Source of the DNA: Elysia marginata
Taxonomy: Eukaryota; Mollusca; Gastropoda; Plakobranchidae
Length of the DNA: 20,843 nucleotides
Reading direction: 5' to 3'
Assembly: GCA_019649035.1 (NCBI GenBank)
Contig: BMAT01002250.1
Coordinates: 245,436-266,278 of the forward strand
Part shown: piece by piece, positions 9,064 to 19,669 of the stretch
Layout of the letters: the number at the start of each line of letters is the position of its first letter
Numbering within the stretch: the stretch's first letter is position 1
The notes under the pieces: generated by a model
Told to the model about the DNA's origin: nothing
Seen by the model: only the letters and a program-made list of their open reading frames with translations
The model's database searches: none
Position numbers and translations under genes: made by a program

Positions 9064-11258
9064 TCTAGGGTTATGATACTATTCGTAACAAATTACTAGA
9101 CCAACACATTACATGAATGTTTATGCAGATGCAGTATGTTTACCTTGGGTGCGTTGTGTTCAAACATTCTAACTAGGCTTACTATGTTTGTCTATGTTGC
9201 TGTTGTCAAATTACCTTTTAGTATGTTAAAGGGTTAGGATGCCTATACGCGTGATTTTTTTATAACTCAAAACTAGACTTGAAACACTCCCAGATATACT
9301 CCTTTATTACAAGATTTTCACCTCTATTTACATAAATAGGCATAAAAAAAGTAAAGACATGTAGTGGGCTATATCATAAATTTTAGCCCCAGTTCTAAGT
9401 TTACAAATCAGTCTTACAAATGTATACTGTTTTTTTTCATTAATTAATTCTATTTTTTTCTTGGGGGGGGGGGGGGGGTTGTTTTGTCTCTAAAGATAAA
9501 AGGAATAAGGTGAAAGCTTCAGCTATGCCCTGAATGGTATATAGGCAACATATGATATGTATTTAAAACCTATAAAGAAATTGTAGTTTAAAACAAATCA
9601 TTATACAAATTTTTTGCTATACTTTGACACTTTTCTCCATTGTAACTTGTGAGTTTGTTAAGCATGTTTTTGAGTTTATAAGACAAATTCGTTTTCCTTT
9701 TAATCTTATTACTGATTGAATAAAAGCACATAATTTTTAATATGTTTGTTTTGATGTCAAAGCTGTAAATATTTTGAAGGCGGTCATATGTATTACGTCT
9801 GACTATGCTTAATTGTTACAAATTTGCATTGTTTTTAACCCTCCCCCCCTCCTCCTTTTCTTATCTGGCACACCAATTTTGCCATAGAAAGACTCCATTG
9901 TCATTTTATAAGGGTTTTTTAAATCTAAGAGACTGGTTAAGGCGAAATATGTGACATACCCTACAAACACACACCCTCATAGCTCTACAAGTTTCTGTTT
10001 CCAGCTTTTTAAGGCAACATTAATGTTAGAATTTCACTATTTGTTTGCATCATTTTCTGGGTGAATTGACAGATATTTTAAGGACTTAAAACTAAAACAT
10101 TCAATCCCTGTGAGTGTGTTATCCAGTCACCTGCTGATGTCCATACTTTGATACCTAGCTTGTGAGTGTGAATATTTTTTTCACTTTTCATGCTCACACT
10201 TACTGTATAGTTGTGAATGCAAACAAAAGGGGGCTGTACACTGTGAGTATAGGATTGGGCAGAATCAGTAAATTAATTTTAGCTTGTTTTCAATGTACAT
10301 GATTTAGCTAATTCAATTTAGTGTTCAGTCACAGATCAATTGATTTTCTTTGTATGTTGCATTTCAAAAAATTTTGTTTATTGTAATTGTTGGTATAGCT
10401 GGAAAGAAATAAAAAAAAAAGTAATGTATTTTTTTGTCTTTAAATTTGAAGTTTAATTGTGTGTAGTGCGTACTACATGTGTTAGTTAACATGCAAACCA
10501 ACTTTATTTTCTCTTTCTGTGGATATATCTATGTACTTGGCTGCGTAGTTGCTGAGTGTGAACTAAGCAAAAATTTGAATAATCCAGGTTTGAATTATGT
10601 AGGCTCAATTGCTTTGCAAAAGTTAAAATGTTTTTGTTTTTTTTTCAAGCTCACAAGTTTGTAGCAGTACAGTGTACTATTGTGTCACAAATTCAAGTAA
10701 ACAAACGCTTTACAACCAGTCAAAGTGAGTTAAAGAAAAATTTTCAAGGTTGTAAAATACTGGTATGACAAAGAAGCTTTTTTGCTCAACTTTGAAATAC
10801 ACATAACCACAAACAGAAATGCTCATATCATGCTTCTGTCTGAAGTTATAGCCGTATACTTTTAGTCGGCAGGGTTGGGACTTGTGAAATTTCTGAAAGG
10901 GGAGAAATTACGTTTAAAGTTTAGACAACTTTTTTCTATAATAAAGGTGTAAAAGGTCTTTAGCAACCATACCAAATAAAAATAAACACATAAGACATGA
11001 AATTTCAACATGAAACAAGTCATGAAGTGTGAAAACTGTTTCAAAATGGTTTTAGCATCAACACCTAAAATAAAAAAAGAATTTGAGTTTGACTTTAGAA
11101 AACCCACTAAACTTTGAGTCTATATGCCTATCTCAAAAGTAGACTGTGCAACTTAGAATCATTTGTACAATATAGAATACAAGACAGCTATCCTTTTTCA
11201 AACTGTTTTCCACTGGCTAGAGTCAATCTGTTATTTATCGTCCTTCAAAATTTGAGTA
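9064..11258. other. Non-coding, AT-rich intergenic stretch
   Basis: About 2.2 kb without a convincing gene. It includes the G16 run at 9463-9478, a C-rich patch at 9840-9856, and several scattered GTGAGTGTGAA-like words (about 10162, 10550). Short open frames are Phe/Leu/Lys-rich, as expected of AT-rich non-coding DNA. Confidence 0.5.
9463..9478 (+). repeat. G16 homopolymer
   Basis: An uninterrupted run of 16 guanines in AT-rich surroundings. It can form G-quadruplexes and is prone to length error in both replication and sequencing. Confidence 0.9.
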
Positions 11259-12331
11259 CAGTAGTATCCGGTTAAACGCACGGCACTTTGGGAGACCAAA
11301 AAAGCGTGCGTTTAGGAGATGCGTGCACTTATGAAAAGTACATGTAGTAAAAAATACTAGTTATTTCCCTTTAGAGTACGATACATAATTATAATAAAAC
11401 CGAGTTGTTTCCCTTGATTGTACAAACATCATGCATGGATGGTAGGTAGCCAGGATTAAGAAATACAGGTACATCGTTTGGACGATCTTTATCGCTCTCT
11501 TTGTGTGTGTGTGTGGAGGGGGTTTGGGGGAGTGGGGGTCTTCTTTTTTTTTTCTCTCTCAAGATGTACATGTAGTTGTTTCTCCAAAAGTGAGATAAGT
11601 GAAATATCTTTTTAACAATCTCCGAGGCTTTAGGAATTCAAACTGGCTTGGAATTAGATCGAAAGAGATTGACAACAGATGAATTATAGCATTCTGACAA
11701 GATCTAGACTACCGGTACGTCTTGCATGCTGTACAGATCTGTGTGAAATGAAAGAAAGGCTTACGTCTAGCAATAAGGCCTATCACTCTGCAATCAAAAG
11801 GAGAAAACAAAGGGAGAGGGGAGGCGTGATGGGGACAAGAAGAAAGCCAATCCCACAATGCTACACAGGTCAAGGGCTAGCCTACAGTCCACCTGTCACT
11901 GTCAGTCACTTAGTAGATTACAGTATGGGCGGGCGAGATGTTGGCAATTTGCGTCATGTGATTTGTTCATCCACGCCCCACAGGCCTTTGTCCACCTTTT
12001 ACCCTCTCTCTTCACACTCCTGCCCCCATGTCTTACCCTTCACACAACATGTGTGGGTAGATAGGCCTGCGTTTTAACAAAGAAAGTGCGAATTTCTGTG
12101 TAGTGATGCTGGCAGTTCCATCGAAACGAGCTAGCTCGCTATCGCTCGCATCCCAGTGATTGCCTGGTCCACTTAAAAGGTAATTTTTCCCGATTTCATA
12201 GCGTGCATTTAGCCGATATAACATGCGTTTAGGGTGTACTGATTATATAGAAATAAATCGGTCATAGCGATTTGGCGTTAGTTTCACCGTAGCGTGCATT
12301 TAACTGGAGTACGTTTAACCGGATACTACTG
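11259..12331. mobile_element. TIR DNA transposon, 1,073 bp, non-autonomous (pogo/Tigger-like)
   Basis: The ends are a perfect inverted pair: CAGTAGTATCCGGTTAAACG at 11259-11278 and its reverse complement ending at 12331. TA flanks both sides (11257-11258 and 12332-12333), giving a clean TA target-site duplication as in Tc1-mariner/pogo. Inside each end lie further GCGTGC(A/G)TTTA words (about 11304-11330 on the left; about 12201-12303 on the right) that may be subterminal transposase-binding repeats. The centre (about 11680-12070) is more GC-rich than its surroundings and has an open frame of 132 codons with no resemblance to a DDE transposase. I therefore read it as an internally replaced or deleted, non-autonomous copy. 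The intact TSD and identical ends suggest relatively recent insertion. Confidence 0.88.
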
Positions 12332-13021
12332 TAGTTTTAGGCAATTTTTAAGGCAGATGTACAACTACAAGCAAGTCGATTAGTCCATGAAATTCAAACC
12401 TGGATAATTCAAACTGTATACAGTTTTCAGATTGACGCTTCCTTGTGCATTGTATGTGAATAATTAATGTGAGTCTTTAAGTTTTAACTTTGAAGTGAGA
12501 TTTTATGCCCATGGTATTCAAAATAACCATAGTGGACAGTACTGTAATTTAATACATATATGTAACTAAGGAAGTGTTCTGGAAAATAACAATTTGAATT
12601 ACATATGTAGACCTACATGCTTTAAATTTTGGGCAAACCAATCATTTGGACTGGTTGCACTTGTAGGACACTTTCTTTAGACTAGAGTTTGAAAAAATAA
12701 CTTATTGTTACATGTACAGTAATTGTTGTACCAAGTTTACTATTAAAAGTATTATAGTATCTTTGGCATACACACATTTGATAATGGTAATCAATATTGA
12801 AATTAATGAAAATAAATGATATTTTTATTGCACACATTTATTATCACCTTAATACACATATATATTATTGTGCGTGTATGCTGAATCGACTTCACTCAAC
12901 TTTCTCTCTCTCATCTTTCTCTCTCTCTCTCAAGTCAAACCTGCACACAATTTTCCAACTAGTAAAACAAAATGAGCTGCTTTACGATAAAGATTGGGGA
13001 AAACTAGAAATTTAATTGCTT
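12332..13021. other. Non-coding stretch with a short CT microsatellite
   Basis: AT-rich sequence without a gene. A (CT)-rich patch lies at about 12902-12933. Confidence 0.5.
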
Positions 13022-13129
13022 GAAGTCAGCATCAGTACATGTATGAACGAAGTCAGCATCAGTACATGTATGAACGAAGTCAGAATCAGTACATGTATGA
13101 ACGAAGTCAGCATCAGTACATGTATGAAC
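13022..13129. repeat. 27-bp minisatellite, four copies
   Basis: Four tandem copies of a 27-bp unit (GAAGTCAGCATCAGTACATG then TATGAAC), identical except for one C-to-A change in the third. Each unit contains the palindrome TACATGTA. Because 27 is a multiple of three it makes chance open frames on both strands, which I do not regard as coding. Confidence 0.95.
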
Positions 13130-13164
13130 TCAGAAACGGATAAAAGAATACAATGTAATACATC

Positions 13165-13182
13165 GGGGGGGGGGGGGGGGGN
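13165..13182 (+). repeat. G17 homopolymer ending in an ambiguous base
   Basis: Seventeen guanines are followed by N at 13182. The N probably marks uncertain homopolymer length or a closed assembly gap, so the true length here is unknown. Confidence 0.9.
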
Positions 13183-13666
13183 ATTTTTTCTCAGGCGTAA
13201 CTTAAATTTCCTTCTATAATTTGTTTTTTCAAAATGATAATAAAGTCCATGCACATTATTGTAATCTGTCCTATGAAAAGGTGGATGTCTCAAATTTTTT
13301 ATTCAAATATCAAAGCGTTTCATATTCTGAAGTTTTCATCAGTTCGTTTGATGCATTTGTAACTGAGCTTCCCAGTATAATTGAGTCCAAATACACGTAC
13401 AATGTAAATTAAATCCAGATATAGCGAATACAACGGCCCTCAGATCCAAAAACTTCTGGGGAAAATCCTCGAACTTTGCTTGTAGCCAAGGTTTGGTGAA
13501 GCAACATCTTTTTTAGTACCCTAAAACCAGCACTATCAAAAAAATTCTGCACTATCTTTCAATTTTGTACATGTAATCAAAATATTTAAATTTAAGAAAT
13601 AAAAAGAGTAGAAGCTAACAAATACGCACATAGCTGGAAAGTTTTGACAATGCCAGGCTTCCCCCT
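13183..13666. other. Non-coding stretch, nothing recognised
   Basis: AT-rich sequence between the G17 run and the CT microsatellite; no supported feature. Confidence 0.45.
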
Positions 13667-13743
13667 GTCTCTCTTTCTCTCTCACTCTCTCCCCTCTCTC
13701 TCTTTCCACTCTCCCTCTCTCTTTCTCCCTCTCTCCTCTCTCT

Positions 13744-13779
<36 letters not shown>
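13667..13779 (+). repeat. CT-rich microsatellite
   Basis: About 110 bases of imperfect (CT)n with TCC/TTT interruptions, ending in a pure (CT) run at about 13749-13777. The Arg/Glu and Ser/Leu-rich open frames over it are artefacts of the repeat. Confidence 0.95.
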
Positions 13780-13780
<1 letters not shown>

Positions 13781-14040
13781 CCAGCATGTACATGTAGATT
13801 TCAAACGCCATGGGAAAAAATTAAAATATAAATTGAAACAAAAAATCAAAAAGATATAAGAATTGAATGCAAAACGACAAAATTTTATCAAATCTTCAAA
13901 TTACATCTTGTTTGATTCAACTTTATCTCAAAACCTTGGCTGCTTTAACTGTTCGATTTATGTAATTTTTTAAAGGATAGCAGTTTTGGTATTTAGTTTA
14001 ATATGCCCATCTCAAAATTCAGCTTTAAAATTAAATATCA

Positions 14041-14332
14041 CAGGGATGCAAGTTTTCCGATTTTTGCAGGAATTCCGATTTTTAGCAGTTTTCTTCAACT
14101 AAAAAAGCAGGAAAACTTAAACAATTATGACCTGAATGTTAAAGAAATTGTCTTAAATTTAGAGTCATAGAAAATCAAAATCAAACACTTGTTTTATAAG
14201 TTGTATAGTTGTGGAGGCACTAGTACAGCGTTGTATCTATCTCTTTCAATTGGTCCATCAAAAGTTCTATAAGGCCACCTACAGAGTGTAAAATTTTCCT
14301 GCTTTTTTTAGCATGGGCCGCTTGCATCCCTG
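14041..14332. mobile_element. Probable hAT-like MITE, 292 bp
   Basis: The ends form a 12-bp perfect inverted repeat, CAGGGATGCAAG at 14041 and CTTGCATCCCTG ending 14332. A second inner pair, CTAAAAAAGCAGGAAAA (about 14099) against TTTTCCTGCTTTTTTTAG (about 14294-14311), makes the whole able to fold. CAGGG starts are common in hAT elements. An 8-bp target duplication is not clean: only TATCA recurs on both flanks, offset by one base. There is no coding capacity. Superfamily assignment is tentative. Confidence 0.6.
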
Positions 14333-16980
14333 CTATCAACACTGTATGGCCAGCATTTTACAAAAGAGAGATACAATTTATAATTTGAATATTATAGTTC
14401 ACAATAAAGAAGGACAATAAAATTCTGATAAATTTAAGACCTCAGGACAGAAAAAATGTCTTTAAAGAGTTGACTATGTTTAAACGTTACAATTAAAATA
14501 CTGTTTCAAGTGCATGTAAAGAAATACAAAATAAGACTGCCAGAGTTGATTTTAAGCAAAAGTTTCATTCATAGGGGTTCAAGTTAGCTGGACTCAACTG
14601 TTCTCCCTAGCTACTTTCCTACTGAAAATGGAACTACTGACTTAGATTTAGGTGAGGGGTACTGTTTGGGAGCTATAGGAATTTCTATGCCAAACAGGTA
14701 CATGTACATGTATTTTCAAACTTAAAAATATCGGTAAGCTTTGAGTTAAGACAGTGTGCTTTAAAATATAGGGAAGAAACATTTTTCTCATAAAATCTTT
14801 TTTCTTTTACAGTTTTGAAATCTGATTTTTCAATTTTACATTAACACTTTATCTTAACAATTGAGTCATTGACAGATCTGTGCAACATGATACAAATTGT
14901 AACTGTAAACACAATGCAATGATTCTTGTAATGTATGCAGGACCTACATCATGAAGTTTCCTAATTTATATTACCGGTATATGAAACAACTTTTCACATG
15001 AGCCAAACAGTTAGCTTATATGGAGGTTGTATGTGCAAGAGCCCTTCTACTTAAAGGAAAGACACCAATGTTTCAAGTATGTGCAAAAAAAAATCCTAAT
15101 TTCAAAACTAGACCCAAACGGTTTTTTTTCCTTATTTAATTTCAATACATATAAATGCATTTTTTGAGAGAGCAATATAGATGACTGATAAGTTTTAGAT
15201 ACTCAGAGCATTGTTTTGTTGAGAAGAACTTGCGCCTCAGACCTCTAAATGTTAAATTTGCTTCACCAACTATCAGAACTACTCAACTAGGCCCTACATA
15301 TGATGTAGATTTTTGTAAAATTTTTAAATGGCTGATTACTGTACATTTTTCCTACGGTATGATTAAAATTATATACATGTACAATCATGTAAAATATGCA
15401 CACAGGATGGGGTCACAAGTGATATAGTTCACACTAGAATTGGCGGACCCAAATACTTATTTTATAAACAATACAATATATGAATAGAATGAGGTTTTCT
15501 TAAGTGACGCTAAAGGTGGATTTGAATAAAATAAAGACCTTTATTGATTTTTTTAAAGAACTAACAAACACATCAAGTAATATACCTATATGTACACAGA
15601 TTAACTCCTATAAAAAGTTTTTCAAAGTGAAAAGAAATAAGACGTAGTTACCGATTGCCTTTGCAGAATATTTCAATTTTTATCGTTTCCTTTTATAAAT
15701 CTCTTAAACTATAATTGGATAATTTAAAAACCGACTTTCTCAGCAATTTGAGGTAAAGCATTTCATGTACACGTGTAACATAAGTTATAAATATACATGT
15801 GATTGTGAGATTAAGATAAACCAATCACAAAAATAGGCTTTGGAATATAAATTATGTTCCTGAACTATGGTAGAGATATACATGTAACTACGTGCAATAA
15901 CGCCTACATTTATTTCAAAATTAAGTGTGGCAAATCTACAAATATATATATATTCAATGTTTGTAAAAATCGTGGTGCTATGGTATTTGATAATCATCAT
16001 AATTGCCAGCACATTGGTCATTGCAACTGCAGTACTGCTAGTGCTAGACACTGCTAAAATTTAAAAAAAAAAAAAAGATTTTTCATCCATAAATCTATTT
16101 ACATGTACTGCACACGGACAATTCTTCACACAATATATTAAATCTAAAAGCTTTAGCTGTACCGAGCGCGCTTTCCTAGAGAACTATGGGTGTCAACTTG
16201 TTGGTTTAGCTCAGCACCAATACAGACCCTACATTGTACATGCAGTAGTACACAATTACATGTATAGATTTTATATTAAGGCCTTGTTAAGTCTTTGGAA
16301 AAAAAAACAAGATCATTAAACATACCAGTACATGAAAATTATAAATGACAAAAAAAAAAAAAAATGAAAACTTCACTACACACAGCAATATTAAGTGCAA
16401 TTCGAATCTGAAGCTACAGACATGCACTTAAAATGAATAATGTATAAATGTTAAGTGAATGATATGTGTCTTTTAGTTTTATAACTATGCTTTGCATAGA
16501 GACGTAATTTATGCTTAAGTAATACAGATAGTATAATACAAATGTTCACTAAAATACATGTACAAGGATGATTCTAAAACATGTAGGACGATCTATTTAC
16601 ACACAATGTACTTGAGTACCGCCAAAACTCTCAGGTTCAGCAAAACACAAATAGGTATAGGTTAATGCAATACTGTAAATGTTAATAAATAAACAAGTCA
16701 AGAGGGCAAAAACCGAAACACTAATACATTTGTAGTTTAACTAGTTATACTCACACATACATCGTGATAGACTGATACAATATCGATTTTCTCTCAAACT
16801 TTCTGTTATACAAACAATCACCATCACTTCAATTCTTTGCTACTCTTCAAGTTCAACGTAAAATGAACTACATATTATGATTGCTCCAATACTGACCGCA
16901 CATAAAGTTAATTTGAACCCTTCATAGATTCTGCTTCTGCCTATACACGTACAAAAAAGCTTGAGATACCTAGACGTAGC
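14333..16980. other. Intergenic, AT-rich, dense in TACATGTA words
   Basis: About 2.6 kb with no ORF showing domain or compositional signs of coding, and no RNA gene. It carries many TACATGTA palindromes (for example at about 14698, 15372, 15878, 16101, 16258, 16556) and poly-A runs at 16060-16076 and 16349-16364. Confidence 0.5.
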
Positions 16981-17090
16981 CACACTATGAGTGCTGGGTA
17001 GGCACCAGGGAACCCTGACTTGGAATCGAACCCGGAACCTCGTAGCAGTAGTGGTCGACACTGTCTCTACAACTATATCATATGTACATG
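16981..17090 (-). mobile_element. tRNA-derived SINE relic
   Basis: Read on the minus strand, a perfect RNA polymerase III B box (GGTTCGATTCC) lies at 17022-17032. About 45 bases upstream is a TAGTTGTAGAGAC stretch (about 17065-17077) in the place of a degenerate A box, with GTCGACCACTACTGCTACGA between them, as in the anticodon half of many tRNA-type SINE heads. The sequence after the B box (AAGTCAGGGTTCCC...) does not close a proper acceptor stem, so a functional tRNA is unlikely. The 3' limits are guessed. Confidence 0.55.
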
Positions 17091-17740
17091 TATTTCCCAA
17101 CGCACGCTCTATTCTATTTTCCCCTACACATTTGCACCCAGGCAGCACAGGCAAAACGGTTTTGAAACCTCATAACACACAAGCACTTCAGTTCAACAAG
17201 GCTAAGTAAGACATTTCATGCTAGATTTGTTTAAAACCTAAGTATTCTAGGCAGATGCATTCAGTTTAAATAAAAGCATAGGCACGTGATGTATTTAAAA
17301 CGAGCAGTAATTCTGCTAGAAAGTTCTCAATAATTAATTCTTTTAAGAGTTGAGTTAGCAACCTGGAAAGTTAAGAAAATTCTGAACTTGTTAAAAAACA
17401 TACATGTACATGTACTTGTATAATACATGTACATATTTACAGCACACGCAGTCATGTAGGCTATACGTTGCATACATTCTGCAAGACAACTTTTTTTTAT
17501 GTAGAAACGAAGTTAAAAGACTCAATTAAAAACCTTTCATTCCATTTGTAAACAAAAACCACGTATTGTCTTCAGGACCAGTTAAAAGAAAATAATACAT
17601 GTACAATAATATTATCCGCAGGCCTATGTATCATTTAAGCTTACAAGATCAACCAAGAATGAGAATCAGCCTTGATTTAGACATTCCGAAAAACGTAACA
17701 TTGTTTTAAAAAAACATATATCAAATACAAATATCTATGC
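17091..17740. other. Non-coding stretch, TACATGTA-rich
   Basis: No gene is seen. It includes overlapping TACATGTACATGTA words at about 17401-17434 and again at about 17597. Confidence 0.45.
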
Positions 17741-17747
17741 CTACACT

Positions 17748-18110
17748 ACAATTCTCAGACGTATCCTCATGATCTTCTGGCCAAACATTATCTCAAACGA
17801 AGACCTAAGAGAAAGAACAGGGCTGGAGCCGTTAGGCACCATAATTAGAGAGAGAAGATAGAGATGGTTGGGGCATGTATGCAGAAGGCCACAAGAATCC
17901 CTGATATTTAAGGCGGGCCCTACGGTGGACCCCTCAGGGACAAAGAGGCAGAGGGCGGCCAAAGGAGACCTGGAGGAGGACAGTGGAGAAGGACCTGAAA
18001 GAAAGAGGTCTCTCCTTAGAAACGGCCTCCCTAACAGCAGCGGACCGACCATGATGGAGAGCTCTTCAACTGCCTCAAGCGCCAGACGGCTCAGAGAGGA
18101 CCTCAGACTA
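17748..18110 (+). pseudogene. LINE (non-LTR retrotransposon) ORF2 C-terminal relic
   Basis: From 17751 one frame reads LRRILMIFWPNIISNEDLRE, then TGLEPLGTIIRERR, an in-frame TAG (17859-17861) where a Trp is expected, then RWLGHVCRRPQESLIF. After a frameshift near 17912-17918 another frame continues LRWTPQGQRGRGRPKETWRR and VEKDLKERGLSLETASLTAADR to TGA at 18052. The WLGH...R..., W.P.G.R.RGRP..TWRR pattern is the well-known C-terminal signature of animal endonuclease/reverse-transcriptase LINE proteins. Only the C-terminal ~110 residues remain, which is typical of 5'-truncated insertions. Two or more disabling changes make it dead. A TA microsatellite (18111-18137) follows, perhaps the element's 3' tail. 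Confidence 0.85.
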
Positions 18111-18137
18111 TATATAGAGGACTATATATATATATAT
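18111..18137 (+). repeat. TA-rich microsatellite at the LINE 3' end
   Basis: TATATATAGAGGACTATATA and a further (TA) run directly follow the LINE coding relic. Simple repeats at the 3' end are usual for many non-LTR elements that lack a poly(A) tail. Confidence 0.6.
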
Positions 18138-18330
18138 GGAGAGGACTGAGTGAGTGACACTACAATTAATATATTTTTATTTGTGTGTCTGGCAAACTGG
18201 GATCGCCAGACTTCCGAGAAGTCCGGGCAAGATGAGCAGCTATCACGTGTCTTAAAGTTTAGGCAAAGAAAAAATTTAACAATCTGTGTATTGTCCATAG
18301 TACCGGTACTTTGTCTTTTATCATCTACAT

Positions 18331-18445
18331 AAGTTAAACCCTAGATGTGTCGGACCTATAAACGGGAAGCTCATTTTTTAGAACTAACACAGGGAAATCA
18401 TGACTCAAAATTAATATCGACGCTTGTACTTGTAGGGTTAAACTT
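18331..18445. repeat. Imperfect inverted repeat, ~115 bp
   Basis: AAGTTAAACCCTA at 18331-18343 is matched, with one mismatch, by TAGGGTTAAACTT at 18433-18445 in inverted orientation. A second hairpin, AAGTTCA-CTCAGAA-TGAACTT, lies just to the right (about 18447-18467). This could be a very small MITE, but no target-site duplication is evident. Confidence 0.35.
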
Positions 18446-18916
18446 AAAGTTCACTCAGAATGAACTTGTAAACTACATGTATTTCCTATCAACTTGTGAA
18501 CTATAACAATGCATAGCCGCGGGGGCTGCCTGTGCGGTGGTATAACTGTAATGTAAGCGATGTAATAAGATGTTGATGCGTTTTCTAGAGAAAACTTTTT
18601 CCATGAACTTTAAAAAATTCTTTATCATTAAAAACAAAAAGAAGGCTGACAAGGGCATAGTCATGACAACAAATAATCAGAACTCATGGGAGATTAGAAG
18701 AGAAATAAATATATCATGGAACATGTAATGTAACTAAGTTTGGAATCGTAGTCAAAATCTCAAATCACGCTGATTTAATATCATTGAGAGTATCCGGCAC
18801 GCAAGCAGCACAGCGTAGGACCTGATCTCGTCAGTACAACCGCGTGTTAAGTTGAAGGCCTTTTGGATCACATGTACACACATGTTATACACATGTGTCA
18901 TTTTTTTTCAACCGAG
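18446..18916. other. Non-coding stretch, possible 3' UTR of a minus-strand gene
   Basis: No ORF of substance. If the minus-strand coding end at 18917 is real, this is its 3' UTR. The nearest AATAAA on the minus strand that I found is at 18176-18181, far downstream. A short 5S-rRNA-like word occurs at 18821-18860 (see findings). Confidence 0.35.
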
Positions 18917-19018
18917 TCATACATCCGTGATAGGCTCCATGGTTGCCGCTGAAGTGTAGTTAGCACCCTTGGACTGGTCTGATGTGGAAGGTGGCCTTCG
19001 GTCCTTAGGCTTGTGTCC
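18917..19018 (-). CDS. Candidate C-terminal exon of an unidentified protein ending in TDV
   Basis: On the minus strand an open frame ends GHKPKDRRPPSTSDQSKGA then NYTSAATMEPITDV and TGA (18917-18919). Its codon choice is varied and GC-richer than the surrounding chance ORFs, and its composition (K, R, P, S, T, soluble) differs from the Phe/Leu/Ile-rich junk nearby. A possible acceptor, GATTTCATGGCAG, lies just before GGACAC (exon start about 19018). The open frame itself continues upstream to 19144 through a hydrophobic stretch that may be intron or a membrane segment. The last residues, I-T-D-V, fit a class I PDZ-binding motif (S/T-x-hydrophobic), as found at the ends of many channels and receptors, Shaker-type potassium channels among them. 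No family is assigned; the rest of the gene would lie toward higher coordinates. Confidence 0.35.
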   Translation of the reverse strand, partial: GHKPKDRRPPSTSDQSKGANYTSAATMEPITDV

Positions 19019-19166
19019 CTGCCATGAAATCGACAGATATCTTTGCAGTGATTGGTTACATTGGAGCGCCAAGAATAGGATAACCCAAAATACGTGACTT
19101 AATAAAATAATTATGTTTGATGGCCAATAAACTTTTTTCCGCACTGATAGAAGTTACCCTGATTAA

Positions 19167-19285
19167 TCAAATTACGCCAACATCATAAAGGCATTCTGCC
19201 GCTCTTACAATGTCGATGTTAAAAGATTTGAATTCCAGTGCAGCCTGTATTGAATGAATATCTTTAATAGACAAACGCTCCATTA
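19167..19285 (-). other. Short coding-like fragment, unidentified
   Basis: Read on the minus strand, a frame runs MERLSIKDIHSIQAALEF then KSFNIDIVRAAECLYDVGVI and TGA (19167-19169). The composition is unlike the neighbouring AT-rich noise and looks like a soluble helical segment. Splice sites could bracket part of it (TTCAATACAG before GCTGCA; GGC|GTAATT near the end), giving a 69-nt phase 0 exon. It may be an exon of the same minus-strand gene as the fragment ending at 18917, or a transposon remnant. I do not recognise it. Confidence 0.25.
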
Positions 19286-19669
19286 TATTTATGAAATAAA
19301 ATTGAAAAGAAAAAGGCAGTGCAAAATATACAACATTGCTTTCTAAGAAGTTCTATTATTGAGACAAATTTATTAATGCATGTACACGAGTAGATTTCCT
19401 CTACAGTCTACAGGTAGCAAGATACTCAGCGGAAGTTAAATGGCAGGAAGTCTTCAGAAAATAATCCCCCTGTAAGGGGGTCGGGCCACATCTAGGTCAT
19501 GACTCTCAAGTTCCTCCCTGCTACCCGCCCCCCACCCCCCTCTTTCTTGCCTGCTTTGAGACCCTAACACAGGATGCATGGATTAAAAATCCGGTCTTCA
19601 ACCACTTCAGCCAACTAAATTCCTAGGATTAGAGCATTTTTACTCCTCCTGAAGGAACTTCTCATTTCT
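19286..19669. other. Non-coding stretch with a C-rich patch and small hairpin
   Basis: No supported gene. A hairpin CCCCC-TGTAA-GGGGG lies at about 19466-19480 and a C-rich run (CGCCCCCCACCCCCC) at about 19527-19541. It may still be part of the 3' region of the adjacent minus-strand retroelement. Confidence 0.35.

Noticed and set aside
11679..12077. 132-codon open frame inside the TIR element
   Set aside because: No DDE/DDD transposase, helix-turn-helix or other motif visible; not called as a gene, though the GC-richer core is noted as a finding.
13012..13293. Repetitive open frames on both strands over the 27-bp minisatellite and G17 run
   Set aside because: Produced by a repeat length divisible by three and a homopolymer; they include an undefined residue at the N.
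13644..13891. Ser/Leu-rich and Arg/Glu-rich open frames
   Set aside because: Direct translation of the CT microsatellite.
16200..16260. GGTTTAGCTCAG resembling a tRNA 5' end
   Set aside because: No B box or acceptor-stem complement follows at tRNA spacing.
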